A program made the position numbers and the translations under genes. A DNA stretch of 64,000 bases from Flavobacteriaceae bacterium CG2_30_31_66 (GTDB lineage: Bacteria; Bacteroidota; Bacteroidia; Flavobacteriales; Flavobacteriaceae). The number at the start of each line of letters is the position of its first letter. The first letter of the stretch is position 1. Positions 17,537-25,876 of this stretch are shown here, piece by piece. Under the pieces are notes generated by a model. That model searched no databases, had not been told where the DNA came from, and saw only the letters and a list, made by a program, of their open reading frames with translations. The DNA lies in NCBI GenBank assembly GCA_001873065.1, contig MNYM01000035.1, positions 62,001-126,000 on the forward strand, read 5' to 3'.

Positions 17537-18553
17537 TTAAGTCAATTCTGTATAATCTCCAATACTAACAGAGGTAAAATTACCATTAAAAGTAGCGTGA
17601 TTTCCAATCATTGCATTGTTCAAATTCGCATTTAAAATGGTGACATTATTTTGTATTAACGAATTTTCGATGATTGAATTGTTCACAACGCTATTCGCCC
17701 CTAAAGAAACAAAGGGACCAATTTTTGAGTTGGTTATCACCACATTCTTTCCAATAAAACAAGGTTGAAAAATTTCTGAATTGTTCAAAACAACATCTTC
17801 TGAAACCAAATTATTTCCATCTGCATGATCAAAACCTAGCACTTGTTTGTTGGTATCAACTGTTGGGTCTTTTTTGCCACAATCCATCCAAACTGATACT
17901 TTTCCAGGAATGAATTTTGCGCCTTGCTGTTTCAAAGATTCTAACACATTTGTCAATTGATATTCGTTGTTTTCACGCAAATCATTGTCAATTAAATATT
18001 GAATTTCCTCCAATAATTTTTCACCGCTTTTAAAAAAATAAATCCCAATAATTGCCAAATCAGACACAAATTCTTTTGGTTTTTCAATAAAATCTGTAAT
18101 AAAACCATCTTGCAATTTCACAACTCCAAAAGCGCTTGGATTGTCCACTTTACTCACCCAAATTGCACCATCAGCATTCGTATCTAGGGTAAAATCTGCT
18201 TTAAATAACGTATCTGCATACGCCACAACACAAGGTCCGCTTAGAGATTCTTTTGCACAATAAATAGCATGTGCTGTTCCCATTGCTTCTTCTTGCACAT
18301 ACACACTGCCTTTTGCGCCTAATTCAGCTGCAATTTTTAATAATTTTTGTTCAGTATCTGAAGGAAAACCTTTCGCCGTTGGACCTATAATAAAAGCAAT
18401 TTCATCAATTTTTTGATTGATAACAGCTGCTATATCTTCTACCAAACGTTGCACAATAGGTTTGCCAGCAATCACAGTAAGCGGTTTTGGAATAGTCAAT
18501 GTATGGGGTCTTAAACGCGAACCAATTCCTGCCATAGGAACTATAATTTTCAT
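17537..18553 (-). CDS. Sugar-phosphate nucleotidyltransferase with left-handed beta-helix tail
   Basis: The N-terminal NTP-transferase domain (about 1-240) starts MKIIVPMAGIGSRLRPHT with the GxGxRxxP-type loop, then KPLTVIAGKPIV and EEAMGTAHAIYCA, and shows ADTLF. The C-terminal part has hexapeptide-like repeats (NSEIFQPCFIGKNVVITNS and later). It would activate a hexose-1-phosphate for envelope glycan synthesis; whether it makes dTDP-, UDP- or GDP-sugar is not readable. The start at 18553 is chosen because the GSRLRP motif then sits at the normal distance; an in-frame start at 18580 adds nine unconserved residues. It heads the four-gene envelope operon. Confidence 0.85.
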   Translation of the reverse strand: MKIIVPMAGIGSRLRPHTLTIPKPLTVIAGKPIVQRLVEDIAAVINQKIDEIAFIIGPTAKGFPSDTEQKLLKIAAELGAKGSVYVQEEAMGTAHAIYCAKESLSGPCVVAYADTLFKADFTLDTNADGAIWVSKVDNPSAFGVVKLQDGFITDFIEKPKEFVSDLAIIGIYFFKSGEKLLEEIQYLIDNDLRENNEYQLTNVLESLKQQGAKFIPGKVSVWMDCGKKDPTVDTNKQVLGFDHADGNNLVSEDVVLNNSEIFQPCFIGKNVVITNSKIGPFVSLGANSVVNNSIIENSLIQNNVTILNANLNNAMIGNHATFNGNFTSVSIGDYTELT

Positions 18554-18721
18554 CTTTCTATTTTTTAAATTTGATGGCAAGATACCATAAATTGAGACAT
18601 TCTAAAATACTTTTTGATGATAAGTCAGCCAAAAATTTAACAATTGTTGGTGGAAATGATTTTACAAAAACATCCAGTTAAACTGTGTTGTTTTTCGTTT
18701 CTTTGCTGAAAATTTCAAAAA

Positions 18722-20578
18722 GTGAACTATTTATCAGTAGAAAATATCTCGAAATCGTATGGAGAGCGTGTGTTGTTTGAAGACATTTCTTTTGGCATCA
18801 ATAAAGACCAAAAAGTAGCATTTGTCGCAAAAAATGGCAGTGGAAAAACCTCCATTTTGAACATAATTGCAGGATTTGATACGCCTGACACCGGGCAAAT
18901 TGTAATGAGAAAAGAAATTTCTATGGCATATTTATCTCAAAATGATGTATTAAACCCGAATTTGACAATTGAAGAAACTATTTTTGCAACCGAAAATAAA
19001 ATACTTTCCATCGTAAATCAGTATGAAAAAGCGTTGAAAAATTTGGATGATACTGATGCCTATCAAAAAGCGTTTGAGTTGATGGAACAATACAATGCTT
19101 GGGATTTTGAAACGCAATACACACAAGTTTTATCAAAATTAAAAATAGACGATTTAAGTCAGAAAGTTTCTTCACTTTCTGGAGGACAAAAAAAGCGTGT
19201 TTCATTGGCAATTGTGTTGATTCACAAACCCGATTTTTTGATTTTAGACGAGCCAACAAATCACTTGGATTTGGAAATGATTGAATGGTTGGAAGCGTAT
19301 TTTGCGAAGGAAAAAATAACTCTTTTTATGGTGACTCACGATCGTTATTTTTTAGAACGAGTTTGCAATGAAATTATAGAATTAGAAAATGGAAAAATCT
19401 ATAAATACAAAGGAAATTATTCCTATTACTTAGAAAAAAAAGAAGAACGCATTCAGTTAGAGCAAGTAACCACTGACAAGGCAAAAAACTTGTTCAAAAA
19501 AGAATTGGATTGGATGCGCAGACAACCCAAAGCACGAACTACCAAATCGAAATCGCGGATTGACGATTTTTATCAAATAAAAGAAAAAGCGCAACAACGA
19601 AGAATTGACCACAAAGTTCAGTTAGAAATCAATATGGAGCGTTTGGGAAGTAAAATTTTGGAGCTTCACAAATTAAAAAAATCCTATGATGAAAAAATTA
19701 TTTTAGACGGATTTGATTATGTTTTTAAACGTGGAGAGCGTATTGGAATCATTGGAAAAAACGGGACTGGAAAATCTTCTTTCTTGAATATTATTACCGA
19801 AAAAAATCCTGTAGATGCTGGAACTGTGATGGTTGGTGAAACCATTAAATTCGGATATTACACACAGTCAGGGATTACCATCAAAGAAGGACAAAAAGTC
19901 ATCGAAGTTATCAAAGAATTTGGCGAATTTATCCCGTTGATGAAGGGTCAAAAAATTTCAGCTTCACAATTGTTAGAAAGATTTTTATTTGATAAAAAAA
20001 AACAATATGATTTTGTTGAAAAACTTTCAGGAGGAGAACAAAAACGATTGTATTTGTGTGCTGTTTTGATTCAAAATCCGAATTTTTTAATTTTAGATGA
20101 ACCTACAAATGATTTGGATGTAGTTACTCTAAATGTCTTGGAAAATTTCTTATTGGATTATCCCGGAAATTTATTGGTAGTTTCGCACGATCGTTATTTT
20201 ATGGATAAAATTGTAGATGCGCTTTTTGTTTTTAGAGGTGAAGGTGTTGTGGAAAATTTTCCAGGAAACTACTCAGATTTTAGAGCGTATGAAGATTCAA
20301 CTCCAAAAGAAAAAGTTGAAAAAATATCTGATGAAAAATCAGAAAAAGAACCTTCAAAAGTTGGTTTGAATTCCCAAGAAAAAAGAGAATTTGGGGCTTT
20401 AGAAGCTGAGATTGAAAGACTTCAAAACAGAAAAATAACCATAGAAAATCAGTTCATGAATGTTGAAATTTCGCCTGAAGAAATTCAGAAAAAATCAGAG
20501 GAATTGCAGGACGTCATCACTTCTTTGGAAGAAAAAGAAGAACGATGGTTGGAACTTTCTATGAAATTGGAAGGGTAA
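18722..20578 (+). CDS. ABC-F family ATPase (Uup-like)
   Basis: Two ABC domains in one 618-residue chain without membrane segments define the ABC-F family of ribosome-associated ATPases. Domain 1 has Walker A KNGSGKTS (about 38-45), signature LSGGQKKR and Walker B LILDEPTNHLD. Domain 2 has Walker A GKNGTGKSS, signature LSGGEQKR and Walker B LILDEPTNDLD. The linker is Arg/Lys-rich (RRQPKARTTKSKSRID) and the C-terminal tail (about 540-618) is a predicted coiled coil, as in Uup. The start is GTG at 18722, since homology begins at once (NYLSVENISKSYGE) and no ATG is available. It diverges from the nucleotidyltransferase gene. Confidence 0.93.
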   Translation: MNYLSVENISKSYGERVLFEDISFGINKDQKVAFVAKNGSGKTSILNIIAGFDTPDTGQIVMRKEISMAYLSQNDVLNPNLTIEETIFATENKILSIVNQYEKALKNLDDTDAYQKAFELMEQYNAWDFETQYTQVLSKLKIDDLSQKVSSLSGGQKKRVSLAIVLIHKPDFLILDEPTNHLDLEMIEWLEAYFAKEKITLFMVTHDRYFLERVCNEIIELENGKIYKYKGNYSYYLEKKEERIQLEQVTTDKAKNLFKKELDWMRRQPKARTTKSKSRIDDFYQIKEKAQQRRIDHKVQLEINMERLGSKILELHKLKKSYDEKIILDGFDYVFKRGERIGIIGKNGTGKSSFLNIITEKNPVDAGTVMVGETIKFGYYTQSGITIKEGQKVIEVIKEFGEFIPLMKGQKISASQLLERFLFDKKKQYDFVEKLSGGEQKRLYLCAVLIQNPNFLILDEPTNDLDVVTLNVLENFLLDYPGNLLVVSHDRYFMDKIVDALFVFRGEGVVENFPGNYSDFRAYEDSTPKEKVEKISDEKSEKEPSKVGLNSQEKREFGALEAEIERLQNRKITIENQFMNVEISPEEIQKKSEELQDVITSLEEKEERWLELSMKLEG

Positions 20579-20628
20579 AGTTCAAGGTTTAAAAATTAAT
20601 ATTCAAAATTACTTTTTTATTAAGATTA

Positions 20629-20729
20629 ACCGCAAAGACGCAAAGTTTATGCAAAGAGCGCAGAGAAATATTTTGAATTTCTTTACGCTCTTTGCGTTTG
20701 TAAAGTTATAATTTTTGCGTCTTTGCGGT
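20629..20729. repeat. 101-bp REP-like inverted repeat
   Basis: Outer arms ACCGCAAAGACGCAAA and TTTGCGTCTTTGCGGT are perfectly complementary over 16 bases. Inner arms (GCAAAGAGCG...AGAAAT and ATTTCTTTACGCTCTTTGC) continue the stem. The sequence is itself built from a CGCAAAGA-type unit and is clearly more GC-rich than its surroundings. It fills the gap between two convergent genes. From memory such elements are scattered in many Bacteroidota intergenic regions. It could act as a bidirectional terminator or an mRNA 3' protector. Confidence 0.8.
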
Positions 20730-20735
20730 AAAAAC

Positions 20736-22196
20736 TTATTTTTTTAATGTAGTAATTTCTGGTAAATCCCAAATAACAGGCAGTAAAAAATAGACAAAAA
20801 AGGTTACTATTACAATCGAAATAAGGTTGAGTACAAATCCTTTTCTAACCATATCCTCAATTTTTAAATACCCTGAGCCAAAAACCACTGCGTTTGGGGG
20901 CGTTGCAACTGGTAACATAAATGCACAAGAAGCTGACAAAGTTGCGCCAACCAATAAATAAAATGGATGCAAACCTAAAGCTGCCGCTAGTGAAACCAGC
21001 ACTGGTAATAACATCGCTGTTGTAGCTAAATTGGAAGTAATTTCGGTTAAAAAATTCACAGAAGCCACCAATATTAATAAAAGTGTAAATAGCGAAACTG
21101 CTTCTAGAGAAGTCATTTGTTTTCCTATCCAAATTGCCAAACCACTGGTTTCAAAACCTAATGCGAGCGACATTCCTCCTCCAAAAAGCAATACAATTCC
21201 CCAAGGTAATTTTACAGCATCTTCCCAAGACATTAATTTGATAGCTTTATTTTTTGAAGGAACGATAAACAACAATACTGCAAAAAATATGGCAATAATG
21301 GTATCATCAATTTTCGGGATGAAATTCTTAAGCAAAAAAGAACGAGTAATCCATGAAAAAGCCGTCAATAAAAAAATCAAAAAAACCGCTTTTTCTTCAT
21401 ACGAAATTGGTCCTAATTCTTGCAATTGTTTTTTAATTTCTTGTCTTCCACCTGGGAATTCCTTCTGTTTGAACTTGAAGGCAAAACGTGTCAAATACAT
21501 CCAGCAAATCAATAAAAGAATGATTGCAATTGGAAATCCAAATAAAAACCATTGTGCAAAAGAAATCTCAATTCCATACGTTTGCTTGATAATTCCTGCC
21601 AATACTAAATTTGGAGGCGTTCCAATTAAGGTTGAAATTCCGCCAATTGATGCACTATAAGCAATTGCCAACATCAAAGCTTTTCCAAAAATGATGTTTT
21701 CGTTTTCAATAGTTGCAGGATTGTCCTTCAATTGTGACACAATTGCCATTCCAACAGGCAAAATCATCACTGCTGAAGCTGTATTCGAAATCCACATGGA
21801 TAAAAAAGCAGTGGCAATCATGAATCCTAAAATGATAAAATTGACGTTTGTACCTACAATTTTGATGATGGTCAATGCAATTCTTTTGTGCAATTTCCAT
21901 TTTTCAATAGCAATTGCCAGAATAAATCCTCCAATATATAAAAAAACGTACATGTGTCCATAAGAAGCTGTCGTTTCTGACAAACTTAATCCGCCTGTTA
22001 ATGGAAATAAAATAATTGGTAATAATGCTGTTGCGGCAATTGGAATTGCTTCTGTAATCCACCAAATGGCAATCCAAACTGTGCCTGCTAAAATAGCATT
22101 TGCCTCAGGAGATAATCCTTCAGGATGGAAAAAATATTTTACCAACAAAAAACTTAAAGGACCTAGATATAAACCAATATTTTTTTTTGAGAACAT
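20736..22196 (-). CDS. SLC13/DASS sodium:di- or tricarboxylate symporter
   Basis: The 486-residue membrane protein matches the divalent anion:sodium symporter family (VcINDY-like). Present are WWITEAIPIAATALLPIILFPL, the first substrate/sodium motif SNTASAVMILPV and the second copy SNLATTAMLLPVL. The second motif reads SNL rather than SNT. Such transporters import succinate, malate or related acids with sodium. It is 17 bases downstream of the hydrolase gene and presumably expressed from the operator-bearing promoter at 23151-23214, so it is probably part of the MocR regulon. Confidence 0.9.
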   Translation of the reverse strand: MFSKKNIGLYLGPLSFLLVKYFFHPEGLSPEANAILAGTVWIAIWWITEAIPIAATALLPIILFPLTGGLSLSETTASYGHMYVFLYIGGFILAIAIEKWKLHKRIALTIIKIVGTNVNFIILGFMIATAFLSMWISNTASAVMILPVGMAIVSQLKDNPATIENENIIFGKALMLAIAYSASIGGISTLIGTPPNLVLAGIIKQTYGIEISFAQWFLFGFPIAIILLLICWMYLTRFAFKFKQKEFPGGRQEIKKQLQELGPISYEEKAVFLIFLLTAFSWITRSFLLKNFIPKIDDTIIAIFFAVLLFIVPSKNKAIKLMSWEDAVKLPWGIVLLFGGGMSLALGFETSGLAIWIGKQMTSLEAVSLFTLLLILVASVNFLTEITSNLATTAMLLPVLVSLAAALGLHPFYLLVGATLSASCAFMLPVATPPNAVVFGSGYLKIEDMVRKGFVLNLISIVIVTFFVYFLLPVIWDLPEITTLKK

Positions 22197-22213
22197 AGTT
22201 TGATTGTATTCGT

Positions 22214-23134
22214 TTAAAAAAGCAAATTCGCCGCATTTTGAGCCGCTATCACATAATTATGGTCCGCATTTTTATGAATATATAACGTCCAATTAAAATC
22301 AAAAGTACTGTTTTTGGCTTGTTGTTTGCAAAAATCAACATAATTTGTTGCACGCTCCAATCTCTGCAAACCTTGTGCATCAGCATAAAAATTGTGACGT
22401 AAATTAGCATCATTTGGATTATTATCGAACTCACCAACTTGAACAAAAACATTTTTAGCAAAAAAGATATCTGATGTTGAACTTTCTAAAATACTATTTT
22501 TTAAACCATAAGGAAAAGGGATTGATGCATCTGGAAACGTGTACCAACCTGCAGCAGAAATAACAGTTAGATTTGCACGATTGTTGGGTTTGAACATCAA
22601 AAAGCGATGCGCAAATTGAGCACCCGCTGAATGTCCAAAAATTTTGTAGGAATTACTCGTGTTCTTTAGTTGACTTTTAATAAAATCAAACAGCTTTTCG
22701 ACGATCGAAAACGACCATTGAGACTCTGGATTCAAGCTATTTGATGTTGGATTATCGCCATCAACATAAACGTTTCCTAGATTATATTGATCAGATTGTG
22801 GAAAATTTTCGTCTGAAAACTCGGGTGCTATTACGATGAAATTTTTAGCGTTCGAAGCATTTACAAAGGCATTTCTATAATCTTTTGCATTTCTACTAAC
22901 GCCATGAAAAACCATTAAAATTGGCGTTGAAGCAACAGCATTGTTAGGAATGTGATAAAAAACACGCAAGGTTTTAGAGAAATTTGGGGCTGAATAATTG
23001 TAGATAAAAAAACCACTTCCTTTTGAAGATTCATCAATTGAAATATCGTCAATATCAGAATTGGAGCTACAATTGGTAAAAAGTAGCAATATAAAAATAC
23101 CAAAAATTGGAACTATTTTTTGTGAGAGAGGCAT
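22214..23134 (-). CDS. Secreted alpha/beta-hydrolase lipoprotein (PHB-depolymerase/esterase type)
   Basis: The 306-residue protein has a lipoprotein signal (FILLLFTNCSS). It then has an alpha/beta-hydrolase fold with oxyanion segment MVFHGVSRNAKDYR, nucleophile motif FGHSAGAQFAHRF (Ser in GHSAG), and a late His in KNADHNYV. These features resemble poly(3-hydroxybutyrate) depolymerase-like and feruloyl-esterase-like enzymes, so an ester is the likely substrate, but the compound is unknown. The start at 23134 (ATG) is preferred over TTG at 23137. It precedes the SLC13 gene by 17 bases, suggesting that it releases an acid that the transporter imports. Confidence 0.8.
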   Translation of the reverse strand: MPLSQKIVPIFGIFILLLFTNCSSNSDIDDISIDESSKGSGFFIYNYSAPNFSKTLRVFYHIPNNAVASTPILMVFHGVSRNAKDYRNAFVNASNAKNFIVIAPEFSDENFPQSDQYNLGNVYVDGDNPTSNSLNPESQWSFSIVEKLFDFIKSQLKNTSNSYKIFGHSAGAQFAHRFLMFKPNNRANLTVISAAGWYTFPDASIPFPYGLKNSILESSTSDIFFAKNVFVQVGEFDNNPNDANLRHNFYADAQGLQRLERATNYVDFCKQQAKNSTFDFNWTLYIHKNADHNYVIAAQNAANLLF

Positions 23135-23150
23135 CAAAATGAATTTTAAT

Positions 23151-23214
23151 TCAAATTACTCATAAAAATTTCTATATTTATAGTACCAATTTATAAAGAA
23201 AATGAATACCAATT
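23151..23214 (-). promoter_or_regulatory. MocR-type operator pair and promoter of the hydrolase-SLC13 operon
   Basis: On the minus strand AATTGGTA occurs twice, at 23207-23214 and 23184-23191, 23 nt apart. After 25 nt comes TAATTTGA (23151-23158), a -7-like box 17 bases before the hydrolase ATG. The same pair with the same 23-nt step and a 24-nt gap to TAATTTTA is found at 24705-24767, on the other side of the regulator gene. The distal repeat overlaps the first codons of the regulator gene, so autoregulation is possible. Confidence 0.65.
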
Positions 23215-24695
23215 ATATTTTTGCAATCGAAAGAATTCAGAAAGAATTCGCAAAAAACACTTCTGAAAAAATCATTTATATTTCTTTATACAAAGCAATT
23301 AAACAATGTATTTTGAACACAGAATTGCCAAATGGTTGGCTTTTGCCAGCGACAAGAATTTTGGCTAATGCATTAAAAATTTCTAGAACATCTGTTTTAA
23401 AAGCCTATGAATTGTTGATTCTTGAAAAACTAATCGTTTCAAAATCAGGATCAGGAAATAAAATAAATTACCATCCTGAAGAAAAAATAAAACAACAACA
23501 GCATACCAGTCTTCCTGATTTTTCATCAAAATATCCTGAAATTTCTGAAAAAGGCATTTCGTATTTGAAAAATACGTCAATCATTAATAGATTGGATAAT
23601 GATGTGATTGCTTTCAGACCAGGTTTGCCTCCTTTGGATGTTTTTCCTATCAATCAATGGAAAAAATTATTGAATTCGTATTGGCGTCATATCAAATCAT
23701 CTGGCCTTTCATATTCCAAATCAACAGGACAACTAGAATTGAAAAAAAGCATTTGTAACTATCTGAATGTCAGTAGAAATGTGAAATGCAAACCAACACA
23801 ATTAGTGGTAACTTCTGGTTCATTACAATCACTTTATTTGATTGCAAATACGCTAATTAATAAAGGTGATGCTGTGGTATTAGAAAATCCGTTGTTTCCA
23901 AATGTACATTCGGTTTTTAGAAGTTCGCAAGCAAAACTGATTGCGATTCCTATTGATAATGAGGGAATTGACATCAAAAAGTTGCCTTCAAAAAGCGATG
24001 AAAATCCAAAATTGATTCATGTAACGCCCTCCAATCAATATCCTTTGGGTGTTAAAATGAGTTTGGAGCGCAGAAAAGAATTGGTTGATTGGGCTTCTAA
24101 AAATAGTTGTCTAATTATTGAAAATGATTATGAAAATGAAATTGCAAATTATGTAGAGCAAGTGCCCACTATTTATAGTTTAGACAATGAAGATAGAACG
24201 ATTTACATAGGAACTTTCAACAGATTGTTGCACTCTTCCATTCGTTTGGGCTATATGATTGTGCCTTCTTATTTGATGCCAGCAGTGGAAGCATTGCTTG
24301 AGCATTCGCATCGTTTTGTGGCACCTTCTATTCAAATGGTGATGGACCAATTTATAGAAAAAAACTATTTGTATCAACATATCAAAAATAGTATCCGCGT
24401 TGCAAAAGAACGACACGATTTGTTCAAAATCTTGTTTGCAACTCATGTAAAAACAATGCACATTCAAGAAAAACCATTTTCGAGTTTTCACGTGTTGGCA
24501 TTTTTCAATACCGAAAAAACCCTAAAAGAAGAAGCAGAAACCATTCAACAACTAAAATCGCTGAACATTATGGCATATCCACTCAGCAAATGCTATGTAG
24601 ATGAACCACAAAAAACAGGATTGATTTTTGGATATGCTGCTGTGAGAAGCGCTATTATTAAAAAAAATATAGAAAAAATGGGTAGGGTTTTATAA
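23202..24695 (+). CDS. MocR/GntR-family regulator with aminotransferase-like domain
   Basis: The N-terminal winged helix (about 20-90) has the GntR pattern LYKAIKQCIL..ELPNGWLLPATRILANALKISRTSVLKAYELL. The C-terminal fold-type I aminotransferase domain (about 120-497) has the PLP-ring aspartate (IIENDYENE, Asp309) and the IGTF..LL...IRLGYM block. In active relatives this block reads GTFSK, with the Lys that forms the PLP Schiff base; here it is GTFNR, with Arg341. The regulator may thus not bind PLP covalently. It sits between two transcription units that carry the same operator pair and probably controls both. MocR proteins often sense amines or amino acids; the ligand here is unknown. Confidence 0.9.
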   Translation: MNTNYIFAIERIQKEFAKNTSEKIIYISLYKAIKQCILNTELPNGWLLPATRILANALKISRTSVLKAYELLILEKLIVSKSGSGNKINYHPEEKIKQQQHTSLPDFSSKYPEISEKGISYLKNTSIINRLDNDVIAFRPGLPPLDVFPINQWKKLLNSYWRHIKSSGLSYSKSTGQLELKKSICNYLNVSRNVKCKPTQLVVTSGSLQSLYLIANTLINKGDAVVLENPLFPNVHSVFRSSQAKLIAIPIDNEGIDIKKLPSKSDENPKLIHVTPSNQYPLGVKMSLERRKELVDWASKNSCLIIENDYENEIANYVEQVPTIYSLDNEDRTIYIGTFNRLLHSSIRLGYMIVPSYLMPAVEALLEHSHRFVAPSIQMVMDQFIEKNYLYQHIKNSIRVAKERHDLFKILFATHVKTMHIQEKPFSSFHVLAFFNTEKTLKEEAETIQQLKSLNIMAYPLSKCYVDEPQKTGLIFGYAAVRSAIIKKNIEKMGRVL

Positions 24696-24704
24696 CAATA
24701 TCAT

Positions 24705-24767
24705 AATTGGTATGATTATATTTTAGTAATTGGTATTTATTGTAAGATGTTGTTTATTATAATTTTA
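24705..24767 (+). promoter_or_regulatory. MocR-type operator pair and promoter of the secreted protein/peptidase/porin operon
   Basis: AATTGGTA at 24705-24712 and 24728-24735 (23 nt apart) is followed by TTG 24740-24742, 17 nt, then TAATTTTA 24760-24767, a near match to the -33/-7 promoter. The proximal repeat lies just upstream of the -33 element, an activator position. The layout mirrors the pair on the hydrolase side. Confidence 0.65.
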
Positions 24768-24811
24768 TGGCAAATTACATTAATCAAAATAACTTTAATC
24801 TATTTATAATT

Positions 24812-25195
24812 ATGAAACAACTTTACACATTAGTATTTTTATTTTCTTTTACAATAGCTTTCAGCCAATCAAATTATGTAGCTGAAAATTTCGATTACAC
24901 AGCAGCTCAAGTTTTGACAGACAATGGTTGGACTGCACATAGTGGGGGAACTACAAATCCAGTCTCAGTAAGTGATGGTGGTTTGACTTGGACAGGTTAC
25001 ATTGGAAGTGGTGTTGGAAATGCAGCATTAGTAACCAATACTGGGCAAGATGTAAACAAGCGTTTTGGAGCAGATATTTCCTCTGGAACTGTGTATGCTT
25101 CTTTTTTAATGAAAGTAAATGCCAAAACTTCTTTAGGATATTTTTTCCATTTAGGATATTATTCAAATACAACAACACCAGTTCTTATGCGTTAG
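24812..25195 (+). pseudogene. N-terminal remnant of a secreted protein, truncated by deletion
   Basis: The frame from ATG 24812 encodes a signal peptide (MKQLYTLVFLFSFTIAFSQ) and about 100 residues of a beta-rich domain (NYVAENFDYTAAQVL...YASFLMKVNAK...FFHLGYYSN). This is typical of the N-terminus of Flavobacterial secreted proteins with T9SS sorting tails. It stops at TAG 25193-25195 shortly after the sequence switches to an M14 peptidase in another frame, so most of the protein, including any C-terminal sorting domain, is gone. An in-frame start at 24767 exists, but the signal peptide begins at 24812, 38 bases after the predicted transcription start. Confidence 0.75.
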
Positions 25196-25872
25196 CAAAC
25201 TCCATTTCTGCGCTTATTGAAGTTAGAGGAGTTCATTTGGGAAGAACTTCGTTCAAGCGAAGAATTAAAACCACCTATTTAACAGGATTATCTTTCTTAA
25301 AAACAACTTTTACGAATTTTGATTTGGTAAAAAAAACCTTGAAAGACGCACAATCTATTGACCAAAAATTGAGTGTAATCAGCACAAAAAATATTTACAA
25401 AGATACAATTGAAGTGATTGATATGAATGATTATTCAATTCTAAATCTTCCAATTACAGTGAGAGATGCAAAAGGCGCAAAAACAACTTTGGAAAGAGAA
25501 AAGCCTGAAGCTTATTTACTTAGCAGTGAAATGGATTTTTTAGTTGAAAAAATAAAAACGTTAGGATTGCAAGTAGAAACTCTCTCTAAAAATACTTCTT
25601 TTACGGTTGAAGCATACAAAGTAACTGAATATAGTAGAGATGAAACTACCTACGAAAAAATGAATTTGCAAACCGTAAAAACAGAAATTTCATCCAAAGA
25701 AATTCTTTTCCCAAAAGGAAGTTTTAAAATCAATACCAACCAAAAAAATGTACGATTACTTTTCGAAGTTTTAGAACCAGAAATGCCAAATAGTTTTGTA
25801 AGTTTTGGTGTATTAAAAACAGCATTAAATCAAGAAATTCCAATATATAGACTCTTTCAAATTAAACAATAA
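25172..25872 (+). pseudogene. C-terminal remnant of an M14 zinc carboxypeptidase
   Basis: From about 25172 the +1 frame reads TSSYALANSISALIEVRGVH, LGRTSFKRRI and later EKPEAYLL and VLEPEMPNSFVSFGVLKT, ending QEIPIYRLFQ. This is the last 230 or so residues of the roughly 550-residue M14 carboxypeptidases of Bacteroidota; IEVRG would contain the catalytic Glu region. The zinc-binding HxxE and N-terminal half are absent, and there is no start codon in frame with homology. It was fused to the preceding gene by a deletion. The porin gene starts 4 bases later, so both were once in one operon. Confidence 0.75.
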
Positions 25873-25876
25873 AACC

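Noticed and set aside
21031..21660. 209-residue plus-strand open frame
   Set aside because: It is fully antisense to the well-supported SLC13 transporter, with composition of a shadow frame and no homology I can recognise.
24988..25171. Upstream part of the long frame that covers the M14 remnant
   Set aside because: Its residues before about 25172 are out-of-frame translation of the secreted protein and show no peptidase similarity.
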